DNA of 64,000 nt from an uncultured Clostridia bacterium (GTDB lineage: Bacteria; Bacillota; Clostridia; UBA1381). Where the stretch lies: positions 1 through 64,000 of the forward strand of contig CANQQZ010000012.1 in assembly GCA_947626135.1 (NCBI GenBank), written 5' to 3'. This document shows, piece after piece, positions 40,766 through 55,394 of the stretch. Made by a program: the position numbers and the translations under genes. The notes beneath the pieces are model-generated. The model saw only the letters and a list, made by a program, of their open reading frames with translations, made no database searches and was not told the origin of the DNA. Each line of letters opens with the position of its first letter. Within the stretch, counting starts at the first letter, position 1.

Positions 40766-43700
40766 CTAATTTTTCCTGTCCGGCTTGGAAGCCCGTTTCA
40801 ATGACATCAGCGCTCCCGCGGCAAATATCGCCGAAAGCGCTCCCCACAGCCACGGCATACTGTTGTCGCCGGTGCGCGGCGTATCCACGCCGTCCGGTCC
40901 CTGTATGTAACGGTCATTTGTCTGTGTGATATCGGGGCTGCCTTCGTCCTGTCCCGACGGTTCGCTTACAATTATTTCCGAGCCATCCGGCGGCAAATTT
41001 TCATTGTTCGGCGATCCTCCGCCGTTTTCGCCGGCTGTGCCCGGTTCGCCTCCCGAACCGCCGGAATTATTCGTGTGCTGACCCGGCGCTCCCCCGTGGG
41101 TTATCGGATTTGGCGACGCGCTTGGAGATGCGCTCGGCGACACGCTCGGAGACGCGCTCGGATCGGATGACGCACTCGGATCGGATGACGCGCTCGGCGA
41201 CGCACTCGAATCAAGCGTTTCCTTCGGAGCCATTGAATTCTTAGGCTTCGGCGATGGACGCCTCTCTCCCTGTACTCCATGAGCAGGCTCGGGAGGAGTA
41301 TTCGGCGTTTCGCTCGGGCTTATGCCCGGCGATGCACTCGGTGATACGCTCGGCAGCGTACCCGGAGTTGTGCTCGGGCTTATGCTAGGCGACGCGCCCG
41401 GTGACGCGCTCGGCAGCGTACCCGGAGTTGTACTCGGACTTATGCCCGGCGACGCGCCCGGTGACACGCTCGGCAGCGTACTCGGAGTTGTGCTCGGACG
41501 TATACTCGGCGATACGCTCGGTGACGCGCTCGGCAGCGTACCCGGAGTTGTGCTCGGACGTATACTCGGCGACGCGCTCGGTTTCGCGCTCGGCGATACG
41601 CTCGGCAGCGTACCCGGAGTTGTACTCGGACGTATACTCGGCGATGCGCTCGGCGATACGCTCGGCAGCGTACCCGGAGTTGTGCTCGGACGTATACTCG
41701 GCGACGCGCCCGGTGACGCGCTCGGCAGCGTACCCGGAGTTGTACTTGGGCGTATGCTCGGCGATGCGCCCGGTGACACGCTCGGTTTCGCGCTTGGCGA
41801 TACGCTCGGCAGCGTACCCGGAGTTGTACTTGGGCGTATGCTCGGCGATACGCTCGGGTTCGCGCTCGGCGATGCACTCGGTGACGCGCTTGGTTTCGCG
41901 CTCGGCGATGCGCTCGGTGACGTGCTTGGTTTTGCGCTCGGTGACGCGCTTGGCGATACGCTTGGTTTCGCGCTCGGCGATGCGCTCGGCGATGTGCTCG
42001 GTGACGCAGCCGGCGTTACGACCGGTCTCGGCGTTATAGTTTCCTCCGGCTCCATAAGCGGCGTCGGCGGCGTTTCACTTTTATTCGTAACCATATTAAT
42101 ATGGCTGTTTTCCGTTCCGACATTCCTCACAAAATCCTCGCCGAATTTTGCTTTCCAGTTCGCTTCCACGGCATCGTAACCCTCTCCCGGGAATGTAAAA
42201 AAATATTTTGTGCCATCCAAAACGTAGCCTGACGGCGGCGTTATCTCATAATAACAATAGAGCCTGTTGTACACAAGGTCATTCCGCTGCGGCAAATCGC
42301 CCGTTTCATCGGTAGTGAGCTGTTCCCCTCCGTCGATCAGCACTATATTCTCAGCCGTGCTGTTATCCACGTCGACCTCCCCGAAAAGGAATACGGCTCC
42401 GGGGAGTGTTTTACTGATATTGTCCGCATCCGCCTTTGTGACCTTCATGCTGCGGGTGCTGTAGCCTCCGCCGAAGGTCCCGCTTATTACGGAATACATA
42501 TCGCTTGTGGAGCTGTTATAGACCCGCGCGCCGCGCAGACGCGCGTTATTGGATATTGAAACCTGCTGCCCCGCTTCAGCGTTAATGCCCACGTAATACT
42601 TTACTATGATATACATCTCATCCGGTACTATCACGCGCAAGGTTCTCGTGCTGCTGCTGTACGCCGCCTGATATTTGTCTTCGGGCAGCAGCGTATCCGC
42701 CGAATCATCCTCCGCTCTGTACGGTCTTGAATATATCTGCACCGAATTGCGGTCAAGATTCACTCCGCGCTGAATAACATCGGTAAGCTCAAGATAATCG
42801 CCGCTCGGATTAAGATCAGTGCATCCCTTGTTGATTTCAACGATATAGTCAACTCCATACGCGGAATTTTGCCAGCCGCCGCGCGCGACCGCCGTTTTGT
42901 CGAGGAAGCCTTTTTTTACATCCTTGACCGCGCGCGATGAATCGAGCTCGCTTGAGCCCTGATACGCAGTGGTATAGTTTGCTGCATGAAATACGTCTTC
43001 GCTTAAATCCGCGAGGCTTCCCGTTATCATTTCAACGGGAATGCTCGTCTGAAAATGCAGTCTGTAACCAACGCTGCCCGGATTGTTTATGGTGTACTCA
43101 AAGCCAATCTCATTGCCGGAGGAATCATATATGCGCTTTATATCCGAATTTACATTTTTCTGCCATTCATTATTGCCGCTCCAGCGATACGCGCTGCCGT
43201 TAACGTATTTCATGCCCTCGGTTTGGTATATATCTCTTATAACCACCGGTTCGCTGCCGTAATCCGATATTCCGGAGTAATCCCAGTCTTTTTCCGGGCT
43301 CGCGCGGTTAAAGCTTATATCCCAGTCGAAAATATACGACTTCTTATCGGAGCTTAACGAGACGTTTTTCGCCCGTTTATCAACGATAACCTCATTTATC
43401 CATTGCGCATTTGCGGAAACCTCGCCTTTATATCCGTTAACGTCATAGAGCTGTGCTTTATTTGTTATATCAAACTCGCCGGGGTTCAGACTGTAGCCTT
43501 CACCCAGCTCGGATTTATACGAAATGACGATGGTTCCTGTCATATCCGACGGCATCGGGTCATATTCGCCTGTAAAATAAATATTGAATCCCGAATCGCA
43601 AAGCGCCCAGCTGTTCGTATCCTGTAACATGGTAATGCTGTAATCCTTATCTTTAACCAGCGTTTTCGGTTCTCCTCCGTCCGGACGGTAAACGACCGAA

Positions 43701-45211
43701 AAGCTGCTTTCGATATCGTGACAATGCGCCGTGGGCGTCCACTGTAAGGTTGGGGCAGAATGATAGTCATTCATCCACACGCCCCGCATACCGGAAAGCT
43801 TTTCGGCGTCCAGCGTAATCTCCCATTCCAATATCCCGCTGTCACTGTCAATATTGGTTGACCGCTTACCGACAAAATACTGCGTACCCTGCTCCGGTTT
43901 AACCGGCTTGACAGGATTTGACTCGCCCGTTGTCGTACCTCCACTGCTGTCTTTCCACTGCACACTGGCGGTATTGTTATACGTTTGGTCATATTCTCCT
44001 TCGGCTGTGACTATAACCTCGTAATGGCTGTAATCATCCTTATCCGGGAAAGTATAATTAAGCTTCCCGCCGCTCAGGCTTCCCAAAATATCCGTCTCCT
44101 CATTTGTGTCACAATTTCTGAGGCGGACGCTTTTAACGTCAATTCCCGCCGGAAGCTCATCGGTAAGGACCGCATTTTTAAGATTTCTGCGTATCCTACT
44201 GTTGTTTAAATGCATAGACCATGTGATTGTCTTGTCTGAGGCGCTGCCCGTTTTTTGAAAATACTCCCTGTCCGCCGTGGTATCAGAGCCCTGTGACTCC
44301 TGTCCGCTCCGCAGTCTATATTTAGCCGTATTATTGTTGCCGTTTTCAGCCGTCGGGTCCTTAACCCTCACTCTGTATTCAATATAAGATAAGTTCTTGT
44401 TATAGTCGGTACTATATTTGAGTTTGCCGCCCAAATCAACGCTAAAGCTGTTGCCGGACGGAGTTATATCCAGCTTTTGGCTTGTTCCGTCCCCGCTGTA
44501 AAGCATAAACGAATCCCGCACATACTCGAGGTTGGAGCCGAGCGTATCCTCTACGATAAAGCTTGAATACGCGGCGTCGGGCCTCACCTGAATCCGATAA
44601 ATAATTTCTCCGTTCCCGGTGTCCGTACCCTGTATGTATTTATAGAAATCTGCGGGTGAATCCTGAAAATTAACGGTAACCGCCGTTCCCGCGCCCGGAA
44701 AGTCAAGCTCCGCGTCATTTTTATCCGAAGCCCAATCGCCGTCGAATTTTAAATCCGCGTCGAAATAGCCCCATCTCGTTCCGCTTGCGCTGTAATCCGA
44801 GTTGAAATCCATAACTACTTCGGTTCTTCCGCCGCTTCCGGTTCTGAAGCTGTATTTTCCGATTGGAATATTATTGCTGTCAAGAATATCTCCGGACTGC
44901 GTGTTTGTCACATACACGCCTTCCGGGAAGGTATATATAAACTTATCCTCGGCATTGATATTAATATCCTCTTTTACATTAAAGTCAACCCGAATGTGCA
45001 GCGTATCTCCGCGTTTTATGCTTCCTCCCGTAAAGGTCGCGCCGTTCAGCTTAAGCTCCGCCGTGACATCGCCGAAAATCCCCTTGTTGCTGCCGTCGAT
45101 AGAATACTCCTCAGCGTCAGCTGTTACGGCAAAGCCTGACAGCATAATTATGAAAATCGCAATGCTCAGCAAAAACGATGTGAATCTGTGTCCATTATAT
45201 CCCTGTTTCAT
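40766..45211 (-). CDS. Sortase-anchored collagen-adhesin-like surface protein with Ser/Pro repeat stalk
   Basis: A 1,481-residue wall protein. I chose ATG 45211, which places the start at the signal peptide (FTSFLLSIAIFIIML, ending TADA). Residues to about 900 are several collagen-binding/Cna-like beta-sandwich domains (RGDTLHIRVDFNV, KTITWSMHLNN, GILEWEITLDAE). About 930-1040 is a SpaA/prealbumin-like domain (MKVTKADADNISKTLPGAVFLF, YYEITPPSGYVLDG) with Lys and Glu suited to an isopeptide bond. Next comes a Ser/Pro-rich repeat stalk of over 250 residues, then an acidic tail and the sorting signal DTPRTGDNS, a hydrophobic helix and KRASKPDRKN. It is the middle gene of the operon, directly before a class B sortase. 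The ligand is unknown. Confidence 0.9.
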   Translation of the reverse strand: MKQGYNGHRFTSFLLSIAIFIIMLSGFAVTADAEEYSIDGSNKGIFGDVTAELKLNGATFTGGSIKRGDTLHIRVDFNVKEDININAEDKFIYTFPEGVYVTNTQSGDILDSNNIPIGKYSFRTGSGGRTEVVMDFNSDYSASGTRWGYFDADLKFDGDWASDKNDAELDFPGAGTAVTVNFQDSPADFYKYIQGTDTGNGEIIYRIQVRPDAAYSSFIVEDTLGSNLEYVRDSFMLYSGDGTSQKLDITPSGNSFSVDLGGKLKYSTDYNKNLSYIEYRVRVKDPTAENGNNNTAKYRLRSGQESQGSDTTADREYFQKTGSASDKTITWSMHLNNSRIRRNLKNAVLTDELPAGIDVKSVRLRNCDTNEETDILGSLSGGKLNYTFPDKDDYSHYEVIVTAEGEYDQTYNNTASVQWKDSSGGTTTGESNPVKPVKPEQGTQYFVGKRSTNIDSDSGILEWEITLDAEKLSGMRGVWMNDYHSAPTLQWTPTAHCHDIESSFSVVYRPDGGEPKTLVKDKDYSITMLQDTNSWALCDSGFNIYFTGEYDPMPSDMTGTIVISYKSELGEGYSLNPGEFDITNKAQLYDVNGYKGEVSANAQWINEVIVDKRAKNVSLSSDKKSYIFDWDISFNRASPEKDWDYSGISDYGSEPVVIRDIYQTEGMKYVNGSAYRWSGNNEWQKNVNSDIKRIYDSSGNEIGFEYTINNPGSVGYRLHFQTSIPVEMITGSLADLSEDVFHAANYTTAYQGSSELDSSRAVKDVKKGFLDKTAVARGGWQNSAYGVDYIVEINKGCTDLNPSGDYLELTDVIQRGVNLDRNSVQIYSRPYRAEDDSADTLLPEDKYQAAYSSSTRTLRVIVPDEMYIIVKYYVGINAEAGQQVSISNNARLRGARVYNSSTSDMYSVISGTFGGGYSTRSMKVTKADADNISKTLPGAVFLFGEVDVDNSTAENIVLIDGGEQLTTDETGDLPQRNDLVYNRLYCYYEITPPSGYVLDGTKYFFTFPGEGYDAVEANWKAKFGEDFVRNVGTENSHINMVTNKSETPPTPLMEPEETITPRPVVTPAASPSTSPSASPSAKPSVSPSASPSAKPSTSPSASPSAKPSASPSASPSANPSVSPSIRPSTTPGTLPSVSPSAKPSVSPGASPSIRPSTTPGTLPSASPGASPSIRPSTTPGTLPSVSPSASPSIRPSTTPGTLPSVSPSAKPSASPSIRPSTTPGTLPSASPSVSPSIRPSTTPSTLPSVSPGASPGISPSTTPGTLPSASPGASPSISPSTTPGTLPSVSPSASPGISPSETPNTPPEPAHGVQGERRPSPKPKNSMAPKETLDSSASPSASSDPSASSDPSASPSVSPSASPSASPNPITHGGAPGQHTNNSGGSGGEPGTAGENGGGSPNNENLPPDGSEIIVSEPSGQDEGSPDITQTNDRYIQGPDGVDTPRTGDNSMPWLWGALSAIFAAGALMSLKRASKPDRKN
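41290..42020 (-). repeat. 60-bp tandem repeats encoding the Ser/Pro stalk
   Basis: About eight units of 20 residues built on SIRPSTTPGTLPS and a SPSASP-type spacer, preceded by shorter SPSAKPS units. Units vary by insertion of four residues. The near-identical DNA suggests ongoing expansion and contraction. Opposite-strand frames through the array are artefacts of the periodicity. Confidence 0.93.
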
Positions 45212-45236
45212 AAATTTCCCGCCTTTCCGCAGAGCC

Positions 45237-47699
45237 TTATTCCACTGTCCGCGCCGTATCAATCGGCTTGCAGTTATTCTCCGACCACAGCATTACCTTT
45301 GTTCCCAAAGGCTTTCCGGCTGTGGATACCGTACACTGTTCATCCGCGCCTAGATTAATCTTTTCCGCATGAGCGTCCAGAAGCTCCCCTCCGCCGCCGT
45401 ACCGCGCATAGATAAGCAGCGCTTCCGTATTTCGAAACTCCTCCGGAACATTAAACGTCACCGGAACGGAACCGTCAATCACAAAATTTTTGAACGCGGC
45501 AAATCGGTCCGTTACCGATACGCATCGGGCTATGGCAACTTTTATCTTTGAAAGATTGTCCGCGCCCATTTCGCCCAAGTCGTACTCGTCCGTCTCGCCG
45601 CTCATTTTTATCTTTGCGTTTGTCACTCCCGCGGAATCTGTGGTAAACGTTATCTCCGCCCTTTTCCATTCATCGAAACCGGCAAAGGTACCGTAGGTCG
45701 TTTCAAGCTCGTTTGAGTCTGTGCTGCTCCACGCCTGATCTTTTCTCTTTCCTACGCCCATTCCTATATAATCCAGGCTGACTAAATCAACATCGGTTAA
45801 AACGGTTTGCTTTTCTCCGGTATCTCCCGCATTTTCGGTTTCCTCCTCGCCGCCGCTCTCTCCGGCTTCTCCGGTATCTTCGGCATCCGGGATTTCCTCC
45901 TCTTTAACGCCGCACAGTATCAGGCTTCTTCCGAAGGTGAACACCTCCGCCGACGTGACAGCCGTATCAAAGGACAGCGTATACTCCGAATTCGGAACGA
46001 ATTTGATCGGCTCCGGCAAATTGATTATACCGGTATAACCGCGTCCGTCATCATTTTCCATGTCACCTCCGGCGCTCGTGGTTATATAACATCCTCCGCC
46101 GCCTATTTGATGCGCTCTCGGCGGGTTTATGGGATCCGCGTAGCTTGATCCGTTAACGCCGCTGTCATAAAATCTGTAGTCTGAAATCTCGGTGCAGGCG
46201 GTATCATTCTGATATACCTTTTCCCCCATGATAACCGTCGGCGTCACCGTAAATTTCCTTATGCGCGCGTCTGAGCCGTCAAAGCCTTTTCTGACAGTGA
46301 TTTCACCTGTTTCCGCGTTTATCGAAACATTTTCATCCTCCGGAGAAACAGACCATCGAACCGAATATTTATCCTCACTGATTGCTATTCCCAGCTGATC
46401 TTTAACGCTTACCGAATACGGCTTGGCTGTATAACTGAGCTGCTCCCGCGGCGCTGTAATCGAGTTTTGACCTCCCGATATTATTATTGAAGCAGGCTCT
46501 GGTGTATAATTTATCGGCGTAATATTCACCGAAGTCCCGTTTTCCGCTTCCGCTTTTACATCGAACTCGCCGGACACCGTTTCATAGCCGAGCTTCGATA
46601 TTTCATATTGATATCTGCCCGGCTCCAGCTTTGTCATAATCTGTCCGTTCACATCGGTTTTATATGAGCTCGTGAAATCCCCGCCGGAAAGCTTAACCGT
46701 CGCTTCGGGTACCGGCTTCTCGTCATTCTCGTGCGCTGTGAGCGTCATCCTGTAATATTCGTCTATAACCGAATATGCCGCCAAATTATCTATATTCCAG
46801 TTAATGCCTATATTACCGCCGTTTCCCGCGCGTATGGCTTCCAGTCTCATCGCGCCTATACCCAGATCCGCCTCGTTGCTCTGCCGCTCTATAAACGGCA
46901 TATCCTTAAGCACAGCCGCCGGCTCCTCCGAAAAAGACGTGTTTGACGTATCATACGGACGGAATTCAGCCTTTAAAATCCGCTGCGTCTCAAAATCTAT
47001 AATTACATTCACCCTGTACCAGACATCGTCCGCGAGAGCCGCGCGGTACCATTCCATATCGCCGCTCATTCTGATGTCCGTAAGCGGATGTTCCCTCTTC
47101 TCCCCGCCGTCAAGGAAATCAACAGTGCTGTTCCACGGGTTAGTGCTGTCGCTCTTATGATACGCGCTTCTCAAGCCGAAATATTTAACTCCGCCCGGAC
47201 CTATAAAATACATATCCATCGTTCCGCCGGTTCCTATTATCCAGGAACGCCAGTCGAACTCAAGCTCCGCCACGGTGCCGTCGACCGTCAGACCGGGAAC
47301 TATTCCGATAAAATCCTCCGGGAACAAAATATTCGTGTAGCGGCTGCCGGACTGCATAGCCACGGTGCTTCCGTCGCCTCCGCTCTCCGTTTCGCTGCCC
47401 GTATCGTCATTCTGGAACTCCGCATGATGAACAAAGTTAAGCCCCTCTTCGCCCAGCGGCGCGTCCGGCGCGGGATTATACGGGCTGACGCTGTTGCTGT
47501 AATATGACGAATGCTGCGACGCCCCGTATCGGTTAGTCGATCTGTCATCGGTGTCAACTGTCAGAATCCTCTCGTCCGGACCGGGCTGAAAATCAAATCT
47601 CGAGCCTGCAATCTCTATCCGTTCCGCCGCGGCGCTCATAGCTGAAAACATGATCGCGAATGCCGTAACCGATGCCGCCGCTTTCGTCAATTTACTCAT
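45237..47699 (-). CDS. Large secreted protein of unknown function, operon partner of the sortase substrate
   Basis: An 820-residue protein with a signal peptide ending SAAA. The N-terminal half (about 60-310) has beta-sandwich character like LamG/CBM modules (AELEFDWRSWIIGTGG, WYRVNVIIDFETQ). About 320-390 is a carboxypeptidase-regulatory-like/peg domain (PVPEATVKLSGGDF). An Ig-like part follows, then a second CBM-like region with a Glu/Gly-rich insertion (DTGEAGESGGEEETENAG). The C-terminal 70 residues (ending TKVMLWSENNCKPI) resemble the end of the DUF6273-type protein encoded at 30928-32175. No sortase, SLH or catalytic motif is visible. It is the first gene of a three-gene operon, 25 bp before the wall-protein gene. 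Confidence 0.72.
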   Translation of the reverse strand: MSKLTKAAASVTAFAIMFSAMSAAAERIEIAGSRFDFQPGPDERILTVDTDDRSTNRYGASQHSSYYSNSVSPYNPAPDAPLGEEGLNFVHHAEFQNDDTGSETESGGDGSTVAMQSGSRYTNILFPEDFIGIVPGLTVDGTVAELEFDWRSWIIGTGGTMDMYFIGPGGVKYFGLRSAYHKSDSTNPWNSTVDFLDGGEKREHPLTDIRMSGDMEWYRAALADDVWYRVNVIIDFETQRILKAEFRPYDTSNTSFSEEPAAVLKDMPFIERQSNEADLGIGAMRLEAIRAGNGGNIGINWNIDNLAAYSVIDEYYRMTLTAHENDEKPVPEATVKLSGGDFTSSYKTDVNGQIMTKLEPGRYQYEISKLGYETVSGEFDVKAEAENGTSVNITPINYTPEPASIIISGGQNSITAPREQLSYTAKPYSVSVKDQLGIAISEDKYSVRWSVSPEDENVSINAETGEITVRKGFDGSDARIRKFTVTPTVIMGEKVYQNDTACTEISDYRFYDSGVNGSSYADPINPPRAHQIGGGGCYITTSAGGDMENDDGRGYTGIINLPEPIKFVPNSEYTLSFDTAVTSAEVFTFGRSLILCGVKEEEIPDAEDTGEAGESGGEEETENAGDTGEKQTVLTDVDLVSLDYIGMGVGKRKDQAWSSTDSNELETTYGTFAGFDEWKRAEITFTTDSAGVTNAKIKMSGETDEYDLGEMGADNLSKIKVAIARCVSVTDRFAAFKNFVIDGSVPVTFNVPEEFRNTEALLIYARYGGGGELLDAHAEKINLGADEQCTVSTAGKPLGTKVMLWSENNCKPIDTARTVE

Positions 47700-47763
47700 A
47701 TTCTTGCTCCCTTCTTTGTTTATTTATAACAAAAATTGTAGGAATAAACCACCATTTTATGTT

Positions 47764-47793
47764 ATTATACACCAAACATTATTGCCTTGTCAA
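47764..47793 (-). promoter_or_regulatory. Promoter of the surface-protein/sortase operon
   Basis: A perfect TTGACA (47788-47793), an 18-bp spacer and a perfect TATAAT (47764-47769), about 60 bp before the first start codon. Confidence 0.85.
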
Positions 47794-47818
47794 GTAGTCT
47801 ACGGCAGTTTTATTACAC

Positions 47819-47845
47819 AAAAAGGACGTGTCTGCGACACGTCCT
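47819..47845 (-). terminator. Terminator after gltD
   Basis: AGGACGTGTC and GACACGTCCT with a 3-nt loop, then five U in the minus-strand transcript; 10 bp past the gltD stop. Confidence 0.88.
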
Positions 47846-47855
47846 CTGACAGCTG

Positions 47856-49325
47856 TTATTTGCTTAAATATTTGTCCACAGCCTCCGCGGCTTCTCTGCC
47901 CTCGCGTATTGCCCATACGACAAGGCTCTGACCTCTTCTGCAATCACCGGCGGCAAAAATGCCGCGCACCGATGTTTTATGATTCTTTTCATGCGCTTTA
48001 TAATTGCTTCTCATATCGGTTTCCATGCCGAGCTGCCCGGCGATTGTCTGAACGGGTCCCAAGAATCCCATAGCTATCAATACCATATCACACGGACGTT
48101 CCTTTTCCGTGCCTTTAATCGGACGCGGAGCAAGCGCGCCCGACGGAGTCGTGACCCACTCCACGCTGACCGTATGCACGGTCTGTACGTTCCCGTATTC
48201 GTTACCGTCGATTTTTGTTATCGTTGTAAGGTATTCGCGCGGATCCTTGCCGTAAAGATAAATCGCTTCCTCCTGACCGTAATCGGTTTTCTTCACCCTG
48301 GGCCATTCGGGCCACGGATTATCGGGTCTGCGTCCCTCCGATGCCTCCGACATAATCTCAAGCTGCGTCACGCTTTTGCAGCCGTGGCGAATGCATGTTC
48401 CCACGCAGTCCGTGCCGGTATCGCCGCCGCCGACTACGATTACGTTTTTATCCTTCGCGCTGATATTCATGCCGTCCGTCAAATCGGAATCAAGCAGGCT
48501 TTTCGTATTCGCCGCAAGGAAATCCACCGCGTAATAAATACCGTTTAAATTCGCGCCCTCCGCCTTAAGCGGTCTCGGATTGCCCGCGCCTATGCACAGC
48601 ACAACCGCGTCAAAATCATCGTCGAGCTTATCCGCCGCGTAATCCTTGCCTATCTCCACGCCGCATTTGAAGGTGATCCCTTCCTCCTCCATAAGCTTAA
48701 CGCGCCGTTCCACGATTTTTTTGTCGAGCTTCATATTCGGTATCCCGTACATCAGAAGCCCTCCGGGACGATCCGATTTTTCAAAGACGGTTACGCTGTA
48801 GCCCTTCTGATTGAGCATATCCGCGCACGCGAGCCCGGACGGACCCGAGCCGACCACCGCAACCGTTTTTCCCCTGCGGGTTTTGGGAATTCTCGGTTTG
48901 ACATATCCCTGTTCCCATGCGTTGTCTATAATATGGCACTCAATATTCTTTACCGTTACCGGATCTCCGTTCATGCCCGCCGTGCACGAGCCCTCGCACA
49001 GCGCCGGACACACGCGCCCGGTAAACTCCGGGAAATTGCTCGTAAGCGAAAGCCGTCTGTACGCTTCCTCCATATTGCCGTTATAGACGAGATCGTTCCA
49101 CTCGGGAATGAGATTATTCAGCGGACAGCCTATCGACGTCCTCCCTATCGCCATACCCGCATGGCAAAACGGCACTCCGCAGTCCATACACCGCGCGCCC
49201 TGCGTGCGGAGTGACTTTACATTAAAATGAGTGTGGAACTCGTTCCAGTCCTTTATTCTCTCCTCCGGTTCTCTGTCCTCGGGAAGCTTTCTCCTGTAAT
49301 CCAAAAATCCTGTCGGTTTACCCAT
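47856..49325 (-). CDS. gltD: Glutamate synthase (NADPH) small subunit
   Basis: A 489-residue flavoprotein passing electrons from NADPH to the large subunit. The N-terminal cysteine clusters for two 4Fe-4S centres are present (CMDCGVPFC, CPLNNLIPEWNDLVY, CPALCEGSC). They are followed by FAD motif VAVVGSGPSGLACA and NADPH motif VIVVGGGDTGTDCVG. It begins 17 bp after gltB and ends the long nitrogen-assimilation run with a terminator. All motifs are intact. Confidence 0.97.
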   Translation of the reverse strand: MGKPTGFLDYRRKLPEDREPEERIKDWNEFHTHFNVKSLRTQGARCMDCGVPFCHAGMAIGRTSIGCPLNNLIPEWNDLVYNGNMEEAYRRLSLTSNFPEFTGRVCPALCEGSCTAGMNGDPVTVKNIECHIIDNAWEQGYVKPRIPKTRRGKTVAVVGSGPSGLACADMLNQKGYSVTVFEKSDRPGGLLMYGIPNMKLDKKIVERRVKLMEEEGITFKCGVEIGKDYAADKLDDDFDAVVLCIGAGNPRPLKAEGANLNGIYYAVDFLAANTKSLLDSDLTDGMNISAKDKNVIVVGGGDTGTDCVGTCIRHGCKSVTQLEIMSEASEGRRPDNPWPEWPRVKKTDYGQEEAIYLYGKDPREYLTTITKIDGNEYGNVQTVHTVSVEWVTTPSGALAPRPIKGTEKERPCDMVLIAMGFLGPVQTIAGQLGMETDMRSNYKAHEKNHKTSVRGIFAAGDCRRGQSLVVWAIREGREAAEAVDKYLSK

Positions 49326-49342
49326 TTATAATCACTCCTTTC

Positions 49343-54025
<4,683 letters not shown>

Positions 54026-54144
54026 AATAACTCATCCCTTTCGGTTTTAATAAGGCGCACAGCGCCGTCATTTAACGTTTTACACGGCGGATCTCCGCCG
54101 AAAAAATGCGTTGTCATCCTCAATAGCAAGGACATTTTCCTTTT
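54026..54144 (-). other. Intergenic region between dapL and gltB with small stem-loops
   Basis: GGCGC-TGT-GCGCC (about 54052-54065) and CGGCGGA/TCCGCCG (about 54076-54092) can form hairpins in the minus-strand transcript. No convincing promoter or terminator is visible. They may be processing or attenuation elements. Confidence 0.4.
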
Positions 54145-55356
54145 TTACAGAATTTTCTTGATTCGCTCCATAGCCGCTTCCGTATTTTCCTTTGTTGAGA
54201 ACGCCGTAAGTCTTACATAGCCCTCGCCGCTCGGACCAAAGCCGGCGCCCGGAGTCGTTCCGACAGCCGCCTCGTTCAAAATCCTGTCAAAGAACTCCCA
54301 TGAGCCTAAGCCGTCCGGAGCCTTTGCCCAGATATAAGGCGCGTTTTCACCGCCGTAAACTGTAAGTCCCGCACCGGAAAGCGCCTCGCGGATAATTTTG
54401 GCATTGTTTAAATAATACGCCACACTTTCCTTTGTCTGCGCCTGCCCCTCCGGCGAATAAACCGCCTGAGCGGCACGCTGAATGATATACGGAACGCCGT
54501 TAAATTTTGTGCACTGGCGGCGGTTCCACATGGAATTCAATTCCGTGCCGTTAATCTTCAGCTCATGCGGAATAACCGTGTATGCGCAGCGCGTTCCCGT
54601 AAAACCGGCAGTTTTTGAGAAGGAGCGGAACTCAATCGCGACATCCTTTGCGCCCTCTATCTCATAAATGCTGTGCGGCACGCCGGGGTTCGTGATAAAC
54701 GCTTCATACGCGCTGTCATACAATATCACCGAGCCGTTTTCGCGCGCATAGTCGACCCACGGCTTTAACTGCTCTCTTGTCGCCGCGACGCCTGTCGGGT
54801 TATTCGGGAAGCACAAATAAATCATGTCCGCCCTTTCCTTCGGAATTTCCGGCATAAAGCCGTTCTCCGCCGTGCAGGGCATATATATGAGATTTGACCA
54901 ATGCTCGTTTATGTAATCGCCCGCGCGTCCCGCCATAGCATTTGTGTCAACGTAAACCGGATAAACCGGATCGCATACGGCGACCTTATTATCGATACCG
55001 AATATATCGCCGATATTTCCGCAGTCGGACTTCGCGCCGTCGGAAACAAATATTTCGTCGGACTGCAATGTTATGCCGCGCGCTGCGTAATCATGCTCCG
55101 CTATCGCCTCGCGCAGGAAATCATAGCCCTGTTCCGGACCGTAGCCCCTGAAGCCCTCGTATGTGCCCATCTCATCCACAGCCCTATGCATAGCCTCTAT
55201 TACCGCCGGCACCAGCGGACGCGTAACATCACCTATGCTCATTTTGATTACGGGCTTATCCGGGTTCGCGGCTTGAAATTCCGCAAGCTTCTTCGCTACC
55301 GTCGAGAACAGATAGCTGCCCGGCAGCTTTAAATAATTTTCGTTAATCCTTGTCAT
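54145..55356 (-). CDS. dapL: LL-diaminopimelate aminotransferase
   Basis: A 403-residue class I PLP aminotransferase that makes LL-DAP from tetrahydrodipicolinate in one step. Family blocks are [65 protein letters not shown], and [14 protein letters not shown] with the PLP lysine. Its product is the substrate of DapF, encoded two genes upstream. The lysine/mDAP pathway therefore uses the DapL variant, common in Clostridia. Only a 38-bp gap separates it from the transglutaminase-like gene before it. Confidence 0.97.
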   Translation of the reverse strand: MTRINENYLKLPGSYLFSTVAKKLAEFQAANPDKPVIKMSIGDVTRPLVPAVIEAMHRAVDEMGTYEGFRGYGPEQGYDFLREAIAEHDYAARGITLQSDEIFVSDGAKSDCGNIGDIFGIDNKVAVCDPVYPVYVDTNAMAGRAGDYINEHWSNLIYMPCTAENGFMPEIPKERADMIYLCFPNNPTGVAATREQLKPWVDYARENGSVILYDSAYEAFITNPGVPHSIYEIEGAKDVAIEFRSFSKTAGFTGTRCAYTVIPHELKINGTELNSMWNRRQCTKFNGVPYIIQRAAQAVYSPEGQAQTKESVAYYLNNAKIIREALSGAGLTVYGGENAPYIWAKAPDGLGSWEFFDRILNEAAVGTTPGAGFGPSGEGYVRLTAFSTKENTEAAMERIKKIL

Positions 55357-55394
55357 TTTTCTTTCTCCTTTTTATATTTACTAAATATTGATTT

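Noticed and set aside
41290-42020. CRISPR-like spacing of repeats
   Set aside because: Units are contiguous, in frame and protein-coding, with no unique spacers and no cas genes nearby.
41322-42179. Long plus-strand open frames opposite the adhesin stalk (up to 285 codons)
   Set aside because: They are produced by the 60-bp periodic Ser/Pro coding repeats, have very biased composition (Gly/Leu/Asp or Arg/Ser) and no ribosome site. The minus-strand reading has signal peptide, domains and sorting signal.
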